Shown: in pieces, positions 40,201-48,602 of the stretch
Layout of the letters: the number at the start of each line of letters is the position of its first letter
How positions within the stretch are numbered: the stretch's first letter is position 1
NCBI GenBank assembly: GCA_020152595.1
Contig: JAIGNY010002073.1
Span: 492,501 to 556,500, forward strand
DNA: 64,000 nucleotides
Direction: 5' to 3'
Source of the DNA: Chiridota heheva
Lineage: Eukaryota > Echinodermata > Holothuroidea > Apodida > Chiridotidae
Translations under genes and position numbers: made by a program
Notes under the pieces: generated by a model
What the model saw: only the letters and a program-made list of their open reading frames with translations
Told to the model about the DNA's origin: nothing
The model's database searches: none

Positions 40201-43200
40201 GTTGCACGATTTTTCTATTTCGCCCCGTAGTTTTGAAGCAATTTTGGTGTATTTCCGAAAATGACGGTACTAAACTCGTGTACACGGTACACGCTCGCTT
40301 TTTTTGCTGTGTACACGTTTACTAAAATTCCTAAACGTTCACAGCTCTACTAGATACATTTAAAAAATACCAGACAAAAATTAACAGAAAGTTCTCATTT
40401 TATTACCTTAACTTCGTTGAGCTAAAAATGATAAGATGTTTAAAATTCAAAAGGATTTACAAAAGAAAATACCAAGGTTTATTAAATTACAAGCCTAAAC
40501 ATGCAAGCATTTATATAAACTTTGTGGTGTATAAGTTATGAAAAGGCATGGTTTCAATCATCTGTCACAAGTTTTTGTAGCTGGTTTGAACAAGAATTTG
40601 TGGACCTTAATCATACCACACATCAACCATCAATTGGACAATACTTTTCCATTTTTTAAAATGATTGAAATGTAGGGAAGTAATTCAAAGAACTGCCCTT
40701 TCATGCATAACAAAATTTGCATACTGAAACAGCCAATAAACTCTCATATCACAACTTATAAATCAATTATGTTTTTTTCTCTTTAAATTTGAAGCTTGCT
40801 TTGTTCTGGATGGATAAAATACATGACCCAACTTTAAAGCAAGATGTGAATTGGAATGAGAGATGCATTGACGAAATTATGTACTTAAGAATGAGAGTAA
40901 TATAAATTATTATTTGTGAGAATAAATATCTAAATAAAACAAGTCATACCTCATCGTCTTTGAACACTTCTTCATACGCTGGAATGTTAAAATCATCTTC
41001 AGAATTCATTAATAGTTTCACCTGGAATATAGAAAGAGCAAAATGAATACTTGTGAACAATTGATTTCTTGTTGATTGATGAGCTTAACTGCACAATTCA
41101 TAAAAAAGAAGAAGCTGACAGTGAAAGTTACATCAAAGTAGACGCATTGTATTTGTTTGTTTGTTTGTTTGATGAGGGCTTAACTGCACCACGACAGCAA
41201 GGGTCAAATTGTGTTTGAGAGTTTAGACCATTCCAGAGGTAGGAAGAAAAGAAAACAGGGGGAGATAAAGAAAAAACACGGGAACTTTAATTCAGAAAGC
41301 TGGGATCGAGAGAGAAAGTGCATGGGTAAAAAAAAAAAGTAGAGAGAGGGGGGTGGGAGAGGAGGACTAAATATGGTTGTAAAGGGAAGCATGATGAAGG
41401 AAGGAAATAATTTTATCCAGAGGGTTTTTCTGGAAGAGCTCAGCTATTGAGTTGTGGGGAGCAAGGGAAGCTCTGGGAAGGTTGTACAGGGGCAAGCAAG
41501 GATGACGTGGTAGACTGTGAGGGTGCAATGGCAATTGTTGCAGAGGGGTGGTAGAACCAATAAAGAGGTGGGAGTGAGTAAGGTGGGTGTAGCCTATTCT
41601 AAGGTGGGCAATGTGAGCGTTGTCGACACGAGAGAGGTTGTGGGTGGTGGGTTTGATCGGAAAAGTGGGCTGGATGACATGGAATTTGTTTTCATTTTAG
41701 GAGTCCATGAGGTTTGCCAGCGGTCACGAACAAGGGAAGCGATAAGTGGTTTGATGTTAGAAAAGGCTTGGGAAAGGGAGTATGGGGAAGGTTGAGGGCA
41801 AGCTTAGCAGCTGCATCAGCTCTGTCATTGCCAGGGATGCCTACATGGCTGGGTATCCAAAAAAGAATACTTTTCCTGCAGAGAGGGGGAGGAGCTTACA
41901 AAGGATGTGGTATGTTGGCTTATCCCATTGAAGATTAATAAAGAAGTAAGACAGCCTTGGAGTCGGAGAAGATGGCAAAGTGGCTGAGCGGGGAGTACTC
42001 CCTAAAGTTGAGGGCGAGAAGAATGACCTCGGCCGAGGAGAATGACCTCGGCCGAGAAGATGGACAAGTAGTCGAAAGCCTGCTACTGAGGGTGATGTCT
42101 TGGATGACGGCAGCAGCAGCTGTCTTGTCGCCTTCCTTGGAGCCATCAGTATAGATGGTCCTTGATTTGTTTGTGGAGGTTGATGAAGAGGTTAGGGTGG
42201 GTTTAGGTTTTGTGATGAGTGGAGAGGCCCAGGTAGATAGAAGGGAGGGGGGTGACCCAGGAAGGAAAAGTGGGCCAGGAGGTGCATAGCGAGAGTACAG
42301 TGGCAGGGTTGATGCCGAGATGGAGGTCTGGTTTGATGCGTAAGCTGAAGGGAGGGGATAGGGTTTTAGTCCTATCAAAGAGGGTGGAATCACTTTCTGA
42401 TACAAATATAAACTGCAGTGGCAGCCGACCTAAACTTTGGAGATGATATACAAAAAGGAAGATATATCAGCTCTTCTCTGTCATATGAAAATCAACTTGT
42501 CCAGACACATTGATTGGATAAAGATATTTTACTTTGATACAGTCTATGACAGTATAAAGCGCTATAGAAGCATTACGATTATAATGTTCAGCAAAAATCA
42601 CTATTTAACAAAAATTAATAAAATATTATTTTCTCAAATCTTAAACATTCAGGTACAATATTTCTGTAAAAAATGCTAGGTAGCAAGAACTTTGGAGGCT
42701 TCTGTTTGTCCCTTTTGTAAAACACTTCTGCAAAGTAACAAAATTTCACCCAATCTTATCATGAACTGCTCTCTTGTTTATAAACTGAACAATAACTGAA
42801 AGTGAAAAGCAGCACTCACCTGGGTATCATTATATATGTTTACGAGATCTATCGGTCTTCTACTGTCACATACAAAAAATGTGACATTTTCCTCCGGTTG
42901 AAGAAATTCCAAAATATTGATATTTCCACCACAGTTGATCATCACAACATATTCCAACTGAAAAAAGAAAAGAAAAATATTTTAAAAATAACCCCAACAC
43001 CCTGTTTCACATTGTCTCTCATGTAACAGGTGGAGAATGTTCTTATAGACCTTACTGTAATAAGTGAGATTCAATGAGATGTAAATAATCTTGAATTACT
43101 AAACGTGTCATTCTATAAACTTTTCCATGCATTAACAAATCCATTATTCAAGATTTTTCATCAATTACTTAATTTAAATAGATCTTTTTATTCGTGTTAC

Positions 43201-46200
43201 AACCACTTATGAAAAAATAAATCAATAACTCAATATCACAAGATGATCCTGGACATCAAAAATAACATTTTCCATCATAAGTTCTTAAAGTTCATCAAAA
43301 ATATGTTATGTTCCAACTTTAAAAGGTGATTGAGAAACTCCAGCTCTGTAGGCTAAATGCAAAAACATGATACCAATGTATATGATGTTATTGTGGCCAG
43401 CCTTCATCAACATTTCAGAAATGGAACTTTAATAGAAAGAGTCAAATAGCACTTCACTTGTAAGTTATTAGTCATAAATACCTGATCAGAATGCTCCAGG
43501 AAGGCCCTCTCTAGGTCTTGCTTCCCTGCCACAGCAACTATTGTGTATTGTACATTGTCACAATGAAACAACGCCTGCAGAATTTTACAGGCACACAAAG
43601 CATCTACATCATGCCCTACCAGCAGAAGCACTCTCTGAAATAAGAGAAATATATTATTCATTTATTCCCTACACACTGCTAGGAGAAGAGAGCTGCTCTA
43701 AACAGCCACACAACTAACTTAATCCCATACTTGAAATCTAAAACCACAAAATTGTATTTTGAAATATGTAAGTTCTTGTAGACTCACTATAAAGTTTACC
43801 ACACAGAAGTCTTGTGTGGAGAATAAGTTATGCTCGTGTAGGATTAGAGTTCTGTGATAAATTATTTATAGCACAGAAGCTCATGTGACGGTAAAGCATT
43901 CCAATCCTTTAGTGTGTGAGGAAGAAAGAGTGTTTATATACATTCTTTTTAGCATAGGGAACCTGAAATTAAGGTCATGATTATTTTCTTGTATTAGTTC
44001 TGTGAGCTTTATTGATGGCGACAAGATTGTTATTGATTTTATATAGCATATGTGGCGGGTGTTGTATCTTCTTGTTTTGCTATTAAATTTAGATTTTTAG
44101 TCTGCCATACAGAACCTGGCTGCTTTTTGTTTATCACCTAATGAAATAAAGTATAAATAACTGATTTAACGTCCCGATTGGGACAGTTTGAGAGGTTTTT
44201 TACAGTGCAGGTATCCCATCTAAGTTTATCCTTACAATTTACATGCACTGTATTTAAAATCATTGGGACTTTATCTTGGAGGATTTGTTGGTCCTTTTTA
44301 TATTATCATTAGCTAGCCTAAAACTGTTTTCATTTAAAGAATAGTTCAGTGAAGTTACAAGTTTATCTTTATCCAAGGCTTTTGAGAAAGAGGACTTTGA
44401 GAAACAAAATGGATCTTTTTGAATAAACAGTTAAGATATTATGCTCATCAAGGAATTTCATCAAAAATCTTATTCAGGTTAGGTCTATAATTAGCTGGGT
44501 TTTGATCACCCTTTTAAAATCCAAGCTTTTTCCACTTGTTAGGATAGTACCATTATCGACAGAGGTTTAAAACTCTGTCTTATCTTTTTTGGTAGAAAAG
44601 ACTGGTGTTAGTCTTAGCTTTTTTAAACAGTTTATATTTTTTCCTGCAGAGACGGCGTTGGATACGGGTAAACCAGGCAGATTTAGTTTAGTTGAGGTAA
44701 ATTTGAGGCGTGTTTTTATCAATAATCAATTTAATTTCTTGTTCAAAGAAATTCCATTTTTCATCAACATCAATGGAGTAATTGAATTGAGTAAGTCTAG
44801 CTTTTTTTCTATGGAAGAATGACATTTGAGGTAACAGCTGGTGAATTGTTAGTAAAAACAAGATCAAGGATGTTGTTATCCTCACATTCTTAACAATTGT
44901 TAGTGTTTCAGTGCCAATAATGACATCTGGGTCTTTTTTGATAAGACCTTCCACAAAGGCCGTGTTGTTTGAACACTCTGAAAGTTGATAACAAGAAGTT
45001 TTAGAACCTTTTTCCCTTTTGGGATTTGTTTTTAATTTGACATCAGGGATGGTGGTTGGATATTTTAAAGCCAAACATTCCAAACAAAACCAATCATCAG
45101 ATGATGATGCAAAGAGTATTGTATTAGCTGCATTACTAATGCCTGCACAAATTAACAGATTTGTTGCCATTAGCTAGCCTACTTCATTTTAAAGGATTAG
45201 TTCAGTGGTCAAGCAAGTTTATCTTATGAGAAAGAGGACTTTGAGAAACAAAATGGTAAATAAACCATTCAAAAATTTTATTCCGTTAAGGAGATATCCA
45301 AGTTTAAAACTCTGTCTTATCTTTGTAGAAAAGACTGGTGTTAAACTTTTTTTCCTCACATTTTCAATTATTTTCCCTAAAACTTTCTTCAGGTGTAAAT
45401 TAATATAATTATCCTTCCAAAACTTTGTCTTGCTACTTTCCTGACATATCCATTGGTTTTTACGCTACAAAACTTAAGGACAAAATATACTAGAATACAT
45501 AAAGAATTTGAAGAATCTGAGGCAGTGACATCACAACTAATCTGATTTCATTCGTTTCTACACAAATGATACCAAGCTTTAAACCTAAATATCTCCTTAA
45601 AGGAATAAGATTTTTAAATGCTCCCTTTACCATTTTGTTTTTTTAAGTCTTCTTTATATCATTATTAGATAGACTTGCTTAACTCCTGAACTAATCCTTT
45701 AACAGTCTTTACAGGCAATCAAGTGAGCGAGTGATCAATGAAACTCACTTAACTTAGTTTTGCATAAAGAAAAACCCTTTCAGTTAGCGAATTTATATTT
45801 GATTGTGTGCAAAATCGAATTTGATTTATAAAGTTAAGCTCCTGTCGACAGTTTGTTACTAGAGTAAACAAACATGATTTGTGGCTTACAGTCAAGACTA
45901 TATTTGAATATTGTTTATGTGTTCAAATAGGCCAGCCACTTTGGACCAAGGCCTGTTTAAGAAACAAGCAGCCAAAATTATATTTTTATGAGATCATTTT
46001 GTACCCTTTTTAAACTAAGGCCTATCTAAATGGATAATGAATAATGATACATATGGGCTACAGCCTACAGATTGTTTAGTCAACCAAAGAAATCAGTATT
46101 CATCACAGACTAAGTTATCAAGTAACTGACAAAATGGACTTGGCCCCTGGTTTGACTTAACTGCAGAATCCAACGCATTTATTTAAAGTATCCACTATGC

Positions 46201-46659
46201 CTCCATAGGCGCAGTCGCTAATAATAATCTTCACGTTGCGTTGTTTTTTGCGAACTACAATTAACGTTAGGCCTAGGCTACGCCTGCAAACAAAGGACAA
46301 ATTCCTACTCCCATCACGAGTACGACTAACGTTAGGCCTACAGAGATAGGACAAGTTCAGACTAGACCCTCTGTCATAAAAACAAAGCACTCATAAAAAT
46401 TAAGACTTCTGTTGACTCAAAATCAACTACGACTCCGCCTTCGAAATCATGAAAGAACTGCCACAAACTTAATTGTATCCAAATTTTAATTTGATATTCA
46501 AGGGTCTTACCTATTTACGATAATGTCGCGCAACTAGTTATTTAAATGTACAATAGTTGAATTCGTAATCACAAAATGCTTGACAGTTTAGGTGATAGGC
46601 CTACTTACGTTGTGCATCACTACATCGTAAAACTGTGTGCGAATATTAGTGATAAACAT
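13176..46659 (-). CDS. CDC45: CDC45, complete gene (18 coding exons)
   Basis: Cdc45 is the nuclear replication-initiation factor that joins Mcm2-7 and GINS to form the CMG helicase. The joined exons give 1707 bp: ATG at 46657-46659, TGA at 13176-13178, 568 residues. Human CDC45 has about 566. In order the protein shows an N-terminal RecJ/DHH-like fold starting with [15 protein letters not shown] (residues about 23-37), an acidic linker (about 131-158), a basic KRRR stretch and [13 protein letters not shown] helix (about 157-182), [65 protein letters not shown] and a C-terminus ending DALISLLS. All splice sites are GT/AG and phases are continuous. Introns range from 282 to 5296 bp and are full of repeats. 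No frameshift or premature stop is seen, so the gene looks intact. Confidence 0.97.
13717..14113. mobile_element. Small hAT-like MITE
   Basis: The left end CAGTGGTACCAGA and the right end (minus strand CAGTGGCGCCGTCAGA) form imperfect TIRs of the CAGTGGCG type. Flanks are TAGAGATG on the left and TAGAGAGATG on the right, an 8-bp duplication differing by a GA insertion. The interior is purine-rich with GGGGAGGGGC runs and has no ORF of note. Confidence 0.5.
14510..15530. repeat. Minisatellite with higher-order structure
   Basis: About 26 units, each starting CCTCAGCCAGTGGGTG and continuing with one of several endings: A (AACTATCACTGATACTATGTG then TCA), A' (same, ending TTA), C (CACTATCTCTGACTGTGTCA), D (CACTATCACTGATACTGTG) and E (D preceded by a partial duplication). 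Unit lengths are about 36-40 bp. In the middle the order A-A'-C-C recurs as a block, while the right third is homogeneous D/E. Confidence 0.95.
15531..16320. other. Unassigned intronic sequence
   Basis: Includes a segment around 15790-15910 rich in ACGTAC, GTATAC and GTACAGT words. No exon or repeat family recognised. Confidence 0.35.
16545..16735 (-). mobile_element. LINE C-terminal fragment inside the satellite element
   Basis: The minus strand encodes [19 protein letters not shown], the style of the extreme C-terminus of several LINE polyproteins (basic/Trp then Leu-Val-Val-x-Cys-Ser). This segment has no counterpart in copy 1 of the host element. Confidence 0.55.
17813..18094 (-). mobile_element. 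5'-truncated (TTTG)n-tailed LINE with 11-bp TSD
   Basis: Starts with TTTG repeats at the low-coordinate side and carries the family words GATGAGGACTTGACAGC and GAGGTAGGAAGAAAA, then ends abruptly. AATCTTTTGTT flanks it at 17802-17812 and 18095-18105. In the related element at 8826-8836 the same word occurs once with no insertion, giving a clean empty site. Confidence 0.88.
18235..18311 (-). CDS. CDC45: CDC45 exon 17 (residues 522-548)
   Basis: Encodes [20 protein letters not shown] followed by SFEPS, matching human [26 protein letters not shown]. Ends in phase 1 at GTAAAT. Confidence 0.95.
18886..19345. repeat. Satellite-bearing element, copy 3 (left part)
   Basis: The left flank (AGACATTG, CAAATCCCCTCACTGCTAAC) resembles 7457-7500. 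The segment then becomes a 22-bp array built on GCCAGCCCACCCTGTTCCAC. Its last 185 bp (19161-19345) are duplicated at 19615-19799. Confidence 0.8.
19346..19614. repeat. Isolated near-identical copy of an octamer-array unit
   Basis: 19344-19610 matches 20595-20861 at a constant offset of 1251 with one mismatch that I can see (GTTACATG versus GATACATG). It holds two ATGCAAAT octamers. It is embedded between two copies of a 185-bp satellite segment. Confidence 0.93.
19615..19799. repeat. Direct duplicate of satellite segment 19161-19345
   Basis: Constant offset of 454 with three mismatches visible, same number and order of units. Together with 19161-19345 it brackets the 269-bp insert. Confidence 0.93.
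20040..21490. repeat. Tandem array of a ~285-bp unit containing ATGCAAAT octamers
   Basis: About four full and two half units. Each full unit has TTATGCAAATAACCTAAT, CACCATTATGTGTAGACAAT, TTTAATTTAAGAGATAT, TTATGCAAATAAGCTAAT and CATGCTCATTTGAACAGTA in order. Counting the isolated copy at 19346-19614, I count ten perfect ATGCAAAT words between 19350 and 21375. The last two units lack the first half. No ORF is conserved between units. Confidence 0.9.
23608..23729 (-). CDS. CDC45: CDC45 exon 16 (residues 482-522)
   Basis: Encodes [20 protein letters not shown] then GIPP, matching human [25 protein letters not shown]. Ends in a split codon (AA|C). Confidence 0.96.
23758..23975. repeat. Minisatellite, about 35/55-bp units
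   Basis: Five units containing GGTATAAGCCATAAAATGGG then TGAGTCAT, some with an additional CTATCTGTATAACACCTC segment. It starts about 28 bp from exon 16's acceptor side. Confidence 0.9.
24553..25390 (-). mobile_element. Internally deleted LINE with RT domain joined to the 3' tail
   Basis: The minus-strand frame 25366-24960 has [18 protein letters not shown] and [11 protein letters not shown] (the RT aspartate motif), i.e. an RT N-terminal half. It then passes directly into the region encoding [12 protein letters not shown] and [10 protein letters not shown], which in the 41.2-42.4 kb copy lies downstream of the RNase H. The RT C-terminus and RNase H are therefore missing. The 3' end is TTTG repeats at 24555. 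Frames change at the junction and in the tail. Confidence 0.8.
25440..25670. repeat. 31-bp minisatellite, seven copies
   Basis: Units of CAATTTCAGTCCCTAAAAAT followed by GATTGAAATGT, with small substitutions. Confidence 0.92.
26219..26441 (-). CDS. CDC45: CDC45 exon 15 (residues 407-481)
   Basis: The largest coding exon: [39 protein letters not shown] and [20 protein letters not shown], matching the human NLDKLYHGLELAKKQLRA, GPFLYCSLMEGTPD and FSRPASLSLLSKHLLKSFV blocks. Confidence 0.97.
26442..27802. other. CDC45 intron 14
   Basis: AT-rich. Around 27185-27320 there is a cluster of ACTCGAGTCA and GACTTG words in alternating orientation. Otherwise no feature recognised. Confidence 0.5.
27803..27858 (-). 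CDS. CDC45: CDC45 exon 14 (residues 389-407)
   Basis: Encodes [18 protein letters not shown] plus a split Arg codon. ALDSLSR is invariant with human. Confidence 0.94.
27859..29555. other. CDC45 intron 13
   Basis: Dominated by the minisatellite at 28198-28826. The rest (27859-28190, 28830-29555) is AT-rich with nothing recognised. Confidence 0.6.
28198..28826. repeat. Minisatellite, about 27-bp unit
   Basis: Roughly 23 units of TTGTACACATTAACCTAG plus TTTTGTACATT. Later units insert an additional TTATTAACCTAG to give a longer composite unit. GTACA palindromes are frequent. Confidence 0.95.
29556..29606 (-). CDS. CDC45: CDC45 exon 13 (residues 372-388)
   Basis: Encodes [17 protein letters not shown], aligned to human FLASDVVFATMSLMES. 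Bounded by TTTTTCAG and GTAAG. Confidence 0.93.
29607..30247. other. CDC45 intron 12
   Basis: Contains a 5'-truncated LINE tail at 29853-30025. Otherwise AT-rich. Confidence 0.6.
29853..30025 (-). mobile_element. (TTTG)n-tailed LINE, 5'-truncated copy
   Basis: Starts TGTTTGTTTCTTTGATGAGA and shares ACGGCACCACAACAGCAAGG and TCATTCCAGAGGTAGGAAGG with the other copies. A short ATTGTT may flank both ends. Confidence 0.82.
30248..30302 (-). CDS. CDC45: CDC45 exon 12 (residues 353-371)
   Basis: Encodes [18 protein letters not shown], matching human MKDMRVQTFSIHFGFKHK. Ends in phase 0 at GTGAGT. Confidence 0.93.
30303..31531. other. CDC45 intron 11
   Basis: Contains a diverged tandem duplication at 31066-31235 (AGAGAATAT, GAAACTATTCAGCAGT, AGTTCACACAGAC, GCATGCACCA in both halves, unit about 88 bp). 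No exon. Confidence 0.5.
31532..31690 (-). CDS. CDC45: CDC45 exon 11 (residues 300-353)
   Basis: Encodes [20 protein letters not shown], then [14 protein letters not shown] and a SAKKFG end. Very close to human [33 protein letters not shown]. Confidence 0.97.
31691..32391. other. CDC45 intron 10
   Basis: AT-rich, no repeat or exon recognised. Confidence 0.4.
32392..32463 (-). CDS. CDC45: CDC45 exon 10 (residues 276-300)
   Basis: Encodes [20 protein letters not shown] then TAC, matching human LRLVLYQHWSLHDSL..TSYTA. Bounded by TTGACCAG and GTAAGT. Confidence 0.96.
32464..33500. other. CDC45 intron 9
   Basis: Contains the TIR element 32708-33227. The remainder shows nothing recognisable. Confidence 0.5.
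32708..33227. mobile_element. 520-bp TIR element, superfamily unclear
   Basis: The left end CAGACCTGCCAACCTTT and the right end (minus strand CAGACCTGCCAACTAGT) share the first 13 bases exactly. TATCTG flanks both sides (32702-32707, 33228-33233). The interior has AC- and A-rich tracts and a GTATTC/ATACAG-type inner similarity, with no transposase. The 6-bp duplication does not fit hAT cleanly. Confidence 0.65.
33501..33620 (-). CDS. CDC45: CDC45 exon 9 (residues 236-276)
   Basis: Encodes [20 protein letters not shown] and [19 protein letters not shown]. The donor GA|GTATCC was preferred over an earlier GTACCT because only it keeps frame with exon 10 and preserves the human spacing between ISF and the LYQHW block. 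Confidence 0.93.
33903..33953 (-). CDS. CDC45: CDC45 exon 8 (residues 219-236)
   Basis: Encodes [16 protein letters not shown] after completing the split Trp, matching human WAIVGLTDQWVQDKIT. Ends in a split Arg codon (AG|A). Confidence 0.94.
33954..34870. other. CDC45 intron 7
   Basis: Contains a LINE tail at 34463-34640 and a short GTACAAC-rich patch near 33980. Otherwise AT-rich. Confidence 0.5.
34463..34640 (-). mobile_element. (TTTG)n-tailed LINE, 5'-truncated copy
   Basis: Begins TTTGTTTGTTTGATGAAGG and carries CAGCACCACGACAACGAGGG and GAGGTTAGATCATTC like the other copies. It ends around GATGGAGAGAGGTGATGGG, close to where the 29.85-kb copy ends. Confidence 0.85.
34871..34932 (-). 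CDS. CDC45: CDC45 exon 7 (residues 199-219)
   Basis: Encodes [20 protein letters not shown], with the final Trp codon split TG|G across the intron. Matches human [20 protein letters not shown]. Confidence 0.96.
34933..35949. other. CDC45 intron 6
   Basis: Contains the minisatellite at 35331-35576. The rest is unassigned. Confidence 0.5.
35331..35576. repeat. 19-bp minisatellite, about 13 copies
   Basis: Units of GTTGGTGACACCCGTCAGT with CC[CA][GA]TC variants in the second half. Confidence 0.95.
35950..36057 (-). CDS. CDC45: CDC45 exon 6 (residues 163-198)
   Basis: Encodes the basic helix [14 protein letters not shown] and [13 protein letters not shown], matching human RRRQRREWE...ILFDYEQYEYHGT. 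Bounded by TTTTACAG and GTAAGT. Confidence 0.96.
36058..37087. other. CDC45 intron 5
   Basis: AT-rich, no repeat or exon recognised. Confidence 0.4.
37088..37159 (-). CDS. CDC45: CDC45 exon 5 (residues 139-162), acidic linker
   Basis: Encodes [20 protein letters not shown] then RFDE: acidic serine-rich sequence followed by a KRRR basic patch, as in the human linker (SGNDSDGSEPSEKR). 72 bp, phase 0 at both ends, so skipping it would keep frame. Confidence 0.93.
37160..40949. other. CDC45 intron 4
   Basis: 3.8 kb. Holds the hAT-like element at 39302-40349. The flanking 37160-39293 and 40358-40949 are AT-rich with no other feature recognised. Confidence 0.5.
39302..40349. mobile_element. hAT-like DNA transposon, 1.05 kb, 8-bp TSD
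   Basis: Left TIR TAGAGCTGTGACCGTTTA; the right TIR on the minus strand is TAGAGCTGTGAACGTTTA (one mismatch in 18). Exact 8-bp duplication CTAGATAC at 39294-39301 and 40350-40357. Just inside each end is CGTGTACACG followed by TACACGCTCGC and later ACGTTTACTAAA, in the same orientation at both ends. No transposase ORF is recognisable, so it is probably non-autonomous. Confidence 0.85.
40950..41021 (-). CDS. CDC45: CDC45 exon 4 (residues 115-138)
   Basis: Encodes [20 protein letters not shown] then KDDE, matching human [20 protein letters not shown]. It opens the acidic linker. 72 bp, phase 0 at both ends. Confidence 0.95.
41022..42819. other. CDC45 intron 3
   Basis: Mostly the RNase H-bearing LINE at 41150-42410. 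The remainder (42411-42819) is AT-rich. Confidence 0.6.
41150..42410 (-). mobile_element. LINE 3' half with RNase H domain
   Basis: The minus-strand frame 42405-41935 contains [10 protein letters not shown], the first RNase H aspartate motif, then SAEVILLAL and FSDSKA (second and third acidic motifs). Further frames give [28 protein letters not shown] and [14 protein letters not shown], the conserved RNase H end and C-terminus of RNase H-bearing (I/R1-group-like) LINEs. It ends in five TTTG units at 41153. Frameshifted and 5'-truncated. Confidence 0.85.
42820..42957 (-). CDS. CDC45: CDC45 exon 3 (residues 69-114)
   Basis: Contains [23 protein letters not shown] and VNIYNDTQ, matching the human segment LINCGAN...VCDSHRPVN...YNDTQ residue for residue in length (46). 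Bounded by TTTTCAG and GTGAGT. Confidence 0.97.
42958..43481. other. CDC45 intron 2
   Basis: AT-rich 524-bp intron with no repeat recognised. Confidence 0.4.
43482..43634 (-). CDS. CDC45: CDC45 exon 2 (residues 18-68)
   Basis: Encodes [20 protein letters not shown] and [10 protein letters not shown]...AFLEHSDQ, the most conserved N-terminal block of Cdc45 and its DHH/RecJ-like motif. Bounded by TTTCAG and GTATTT. 153 bp, phase 0 at both ends. Confidence 0.97.
43890..45180 (-). mobile_element. LINE fragments with endonuclease remnant
   Basis: The minus-strand frame 45170-44688 contains [15 protein letters not shown] (AP-endonuclease style) and, after a deletion, a [20 protein letters not shown]-like end-of-EN segment. 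43895-44200 is shared with 3580-4060. MITE-like words (AAAGAGGACTTTGAGAAAC, TTTAAAACTCTGTCTTAT) occur inside at 44390 and 44565. Confidence 0.65.
45192..45699. mobile_element. Palindromic (foldback) MITE, copy in CDC45 intron 1
   Basis: Ends are AAGGATTAGTTCAG and its inverted copy, flanked by TA. Arms carry GAGGACTTTGAGAAACAAAA and its reverse complement style in order, with ACTTTCTTCAGGTG in the loop. The left arm is partly deleted relative to the 53.5-kb copy. Confidence 0.82.
46609..46659 (-). CDS. CDC45: CDC45 exon 1 (residues 1-17)
   Basis: The start codon is followed by [16 protein letters not shown] and then donor GTAAGT. Length and pattern match the 17-residue first coding exon expected from human MFVSDFRKEFYEVVQSQ. 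Ends in phase 0. An E2F-type site lies about 130 bp upstream of the ATG. Confidence 0.93.
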
Positions 46660-47485
<826 letters not shown>

Positions 47486-47639
47486 GAATATGATTTTTAT
47501 ATTTTTTTATGACCAAGATGACGGGCTAAAAGTGTTAACATTTATCTTCATAAATGTTTTAACCTCTTTTGCTTAGTTTTCAAGAGAAATGGTATATTTC
47601 TATGACTAACACACTGTCATAGCCTCTTTTTTTTTTAAC

Positions 47640-48400
47640 ATACTAAGATGTGGCAAGTAGCCACCCCTCCCCCCCATCCTTTTTATCCCCCGATTTTTTG
47701 ACCCCCCCTCCCCACTAAAAAGAAAAAACCCTATGAAATCAATATAATATTATAATAAATTAAGAGATCTTTTCTTTAGAAATTCTTTAATTTTTTCTCA
47801 TTCAATTTTCGTAAAATTACCTTAGGCTAATTTTTGTAAAATTTGCTTCAAGTTTTGTAAAATTTCTTTAATTTTATGAAATTTGCCTTAAATATTTGAG
47901 AAGTTATCTTCAATTTTGGGAAAAATTTCCAGAATTTTTGCCAAATTTCCTTCACTTTCATTAATTTTACTATAAATTTCGTGCAATTTCCTTCATTTTT
48001 GTTTTTCAATTTTTGAGAATTTGTCTTAAATTTTCAGGAAATTTCCTTTAATTTAATAAAAAAAAAGATTATCATTTTTGTAAAATTTGCTTTGATTTTT
48101 GTGAAATATTGGTCAAATTTGCTTCAATTTTCGGAAACATTTCTTCAATATTTGAACAGTTTTCTTTAATTTTTAGGAAAAATTTGTCAAATTCCCTTAA
48201 TTTTCATAAATTTGTTTTAATTTTGGTGATTTTCGTGAAATTTTTCCAATTTTCATTTTCAAATTTTGGGAAATTTGCTTTAATTTTCGTCAAATGTTTT
48301 TTTTCAATTTTTAAGTTTTCTGCATTTCAGGAAATTTTGTTCAATTTTTGGGAAATGTGTCCAAATTTGACAAAACCTTTCCAAAATTTTTACGCACACC
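47640..48400. repeat. Degenerate AATTTTCGTGAAATTTCC-type repeat island 1
   Basis: Starts with a C-rich patch (47660-47720). It then has dozens of loosely periodic words such as TTCAATTTT, GTAAAATTTGC and GGAAATTTCC, spaced roughly 20-35 bp, and ends in CGCACACCCGCCC. Similar islands occur at 50405-50790 and 52195-52400, and as the reverse complement at 57840-57990 and 58790-58990. Confidence 0.65.
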
Positions 48401-48602
48401 CGCCCTATAGCCACTTCCTCTGAAAAGTGCTTTTAAATGTATGAAAATGCATGATTCAAATAATGCGCAGACTTGATCAATTATGTGGAGAAAAACAAAA
48501 TATATCTGTTAAGCATGTTTTGCCCCCCCCCCCCCTCCTTCCCCTACCTTCACTCCAGATTAGAAGAATTGCAATATCATCATCATTTGAAAAAAGCGCC
48601 CC

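Larger units (their letters stand above)
43635..46608. other. CDC45 intron 1
   Basis: Contains LINE fragments at 43890-45180 and the palindromic MITE at 45192-45699. 45700-46600 is unassigned, with two GTTAGGCCTA words near 46267 and 46332. Confidence 0.6.

Noticed and set aside
41841-42146. Independent host gene (Pro/Ser-rich ORF)
   Set aside because: It overlaps the RNase H-bearing LINE in another frame; the IYTDGSK and DSKA motifs explain the region.
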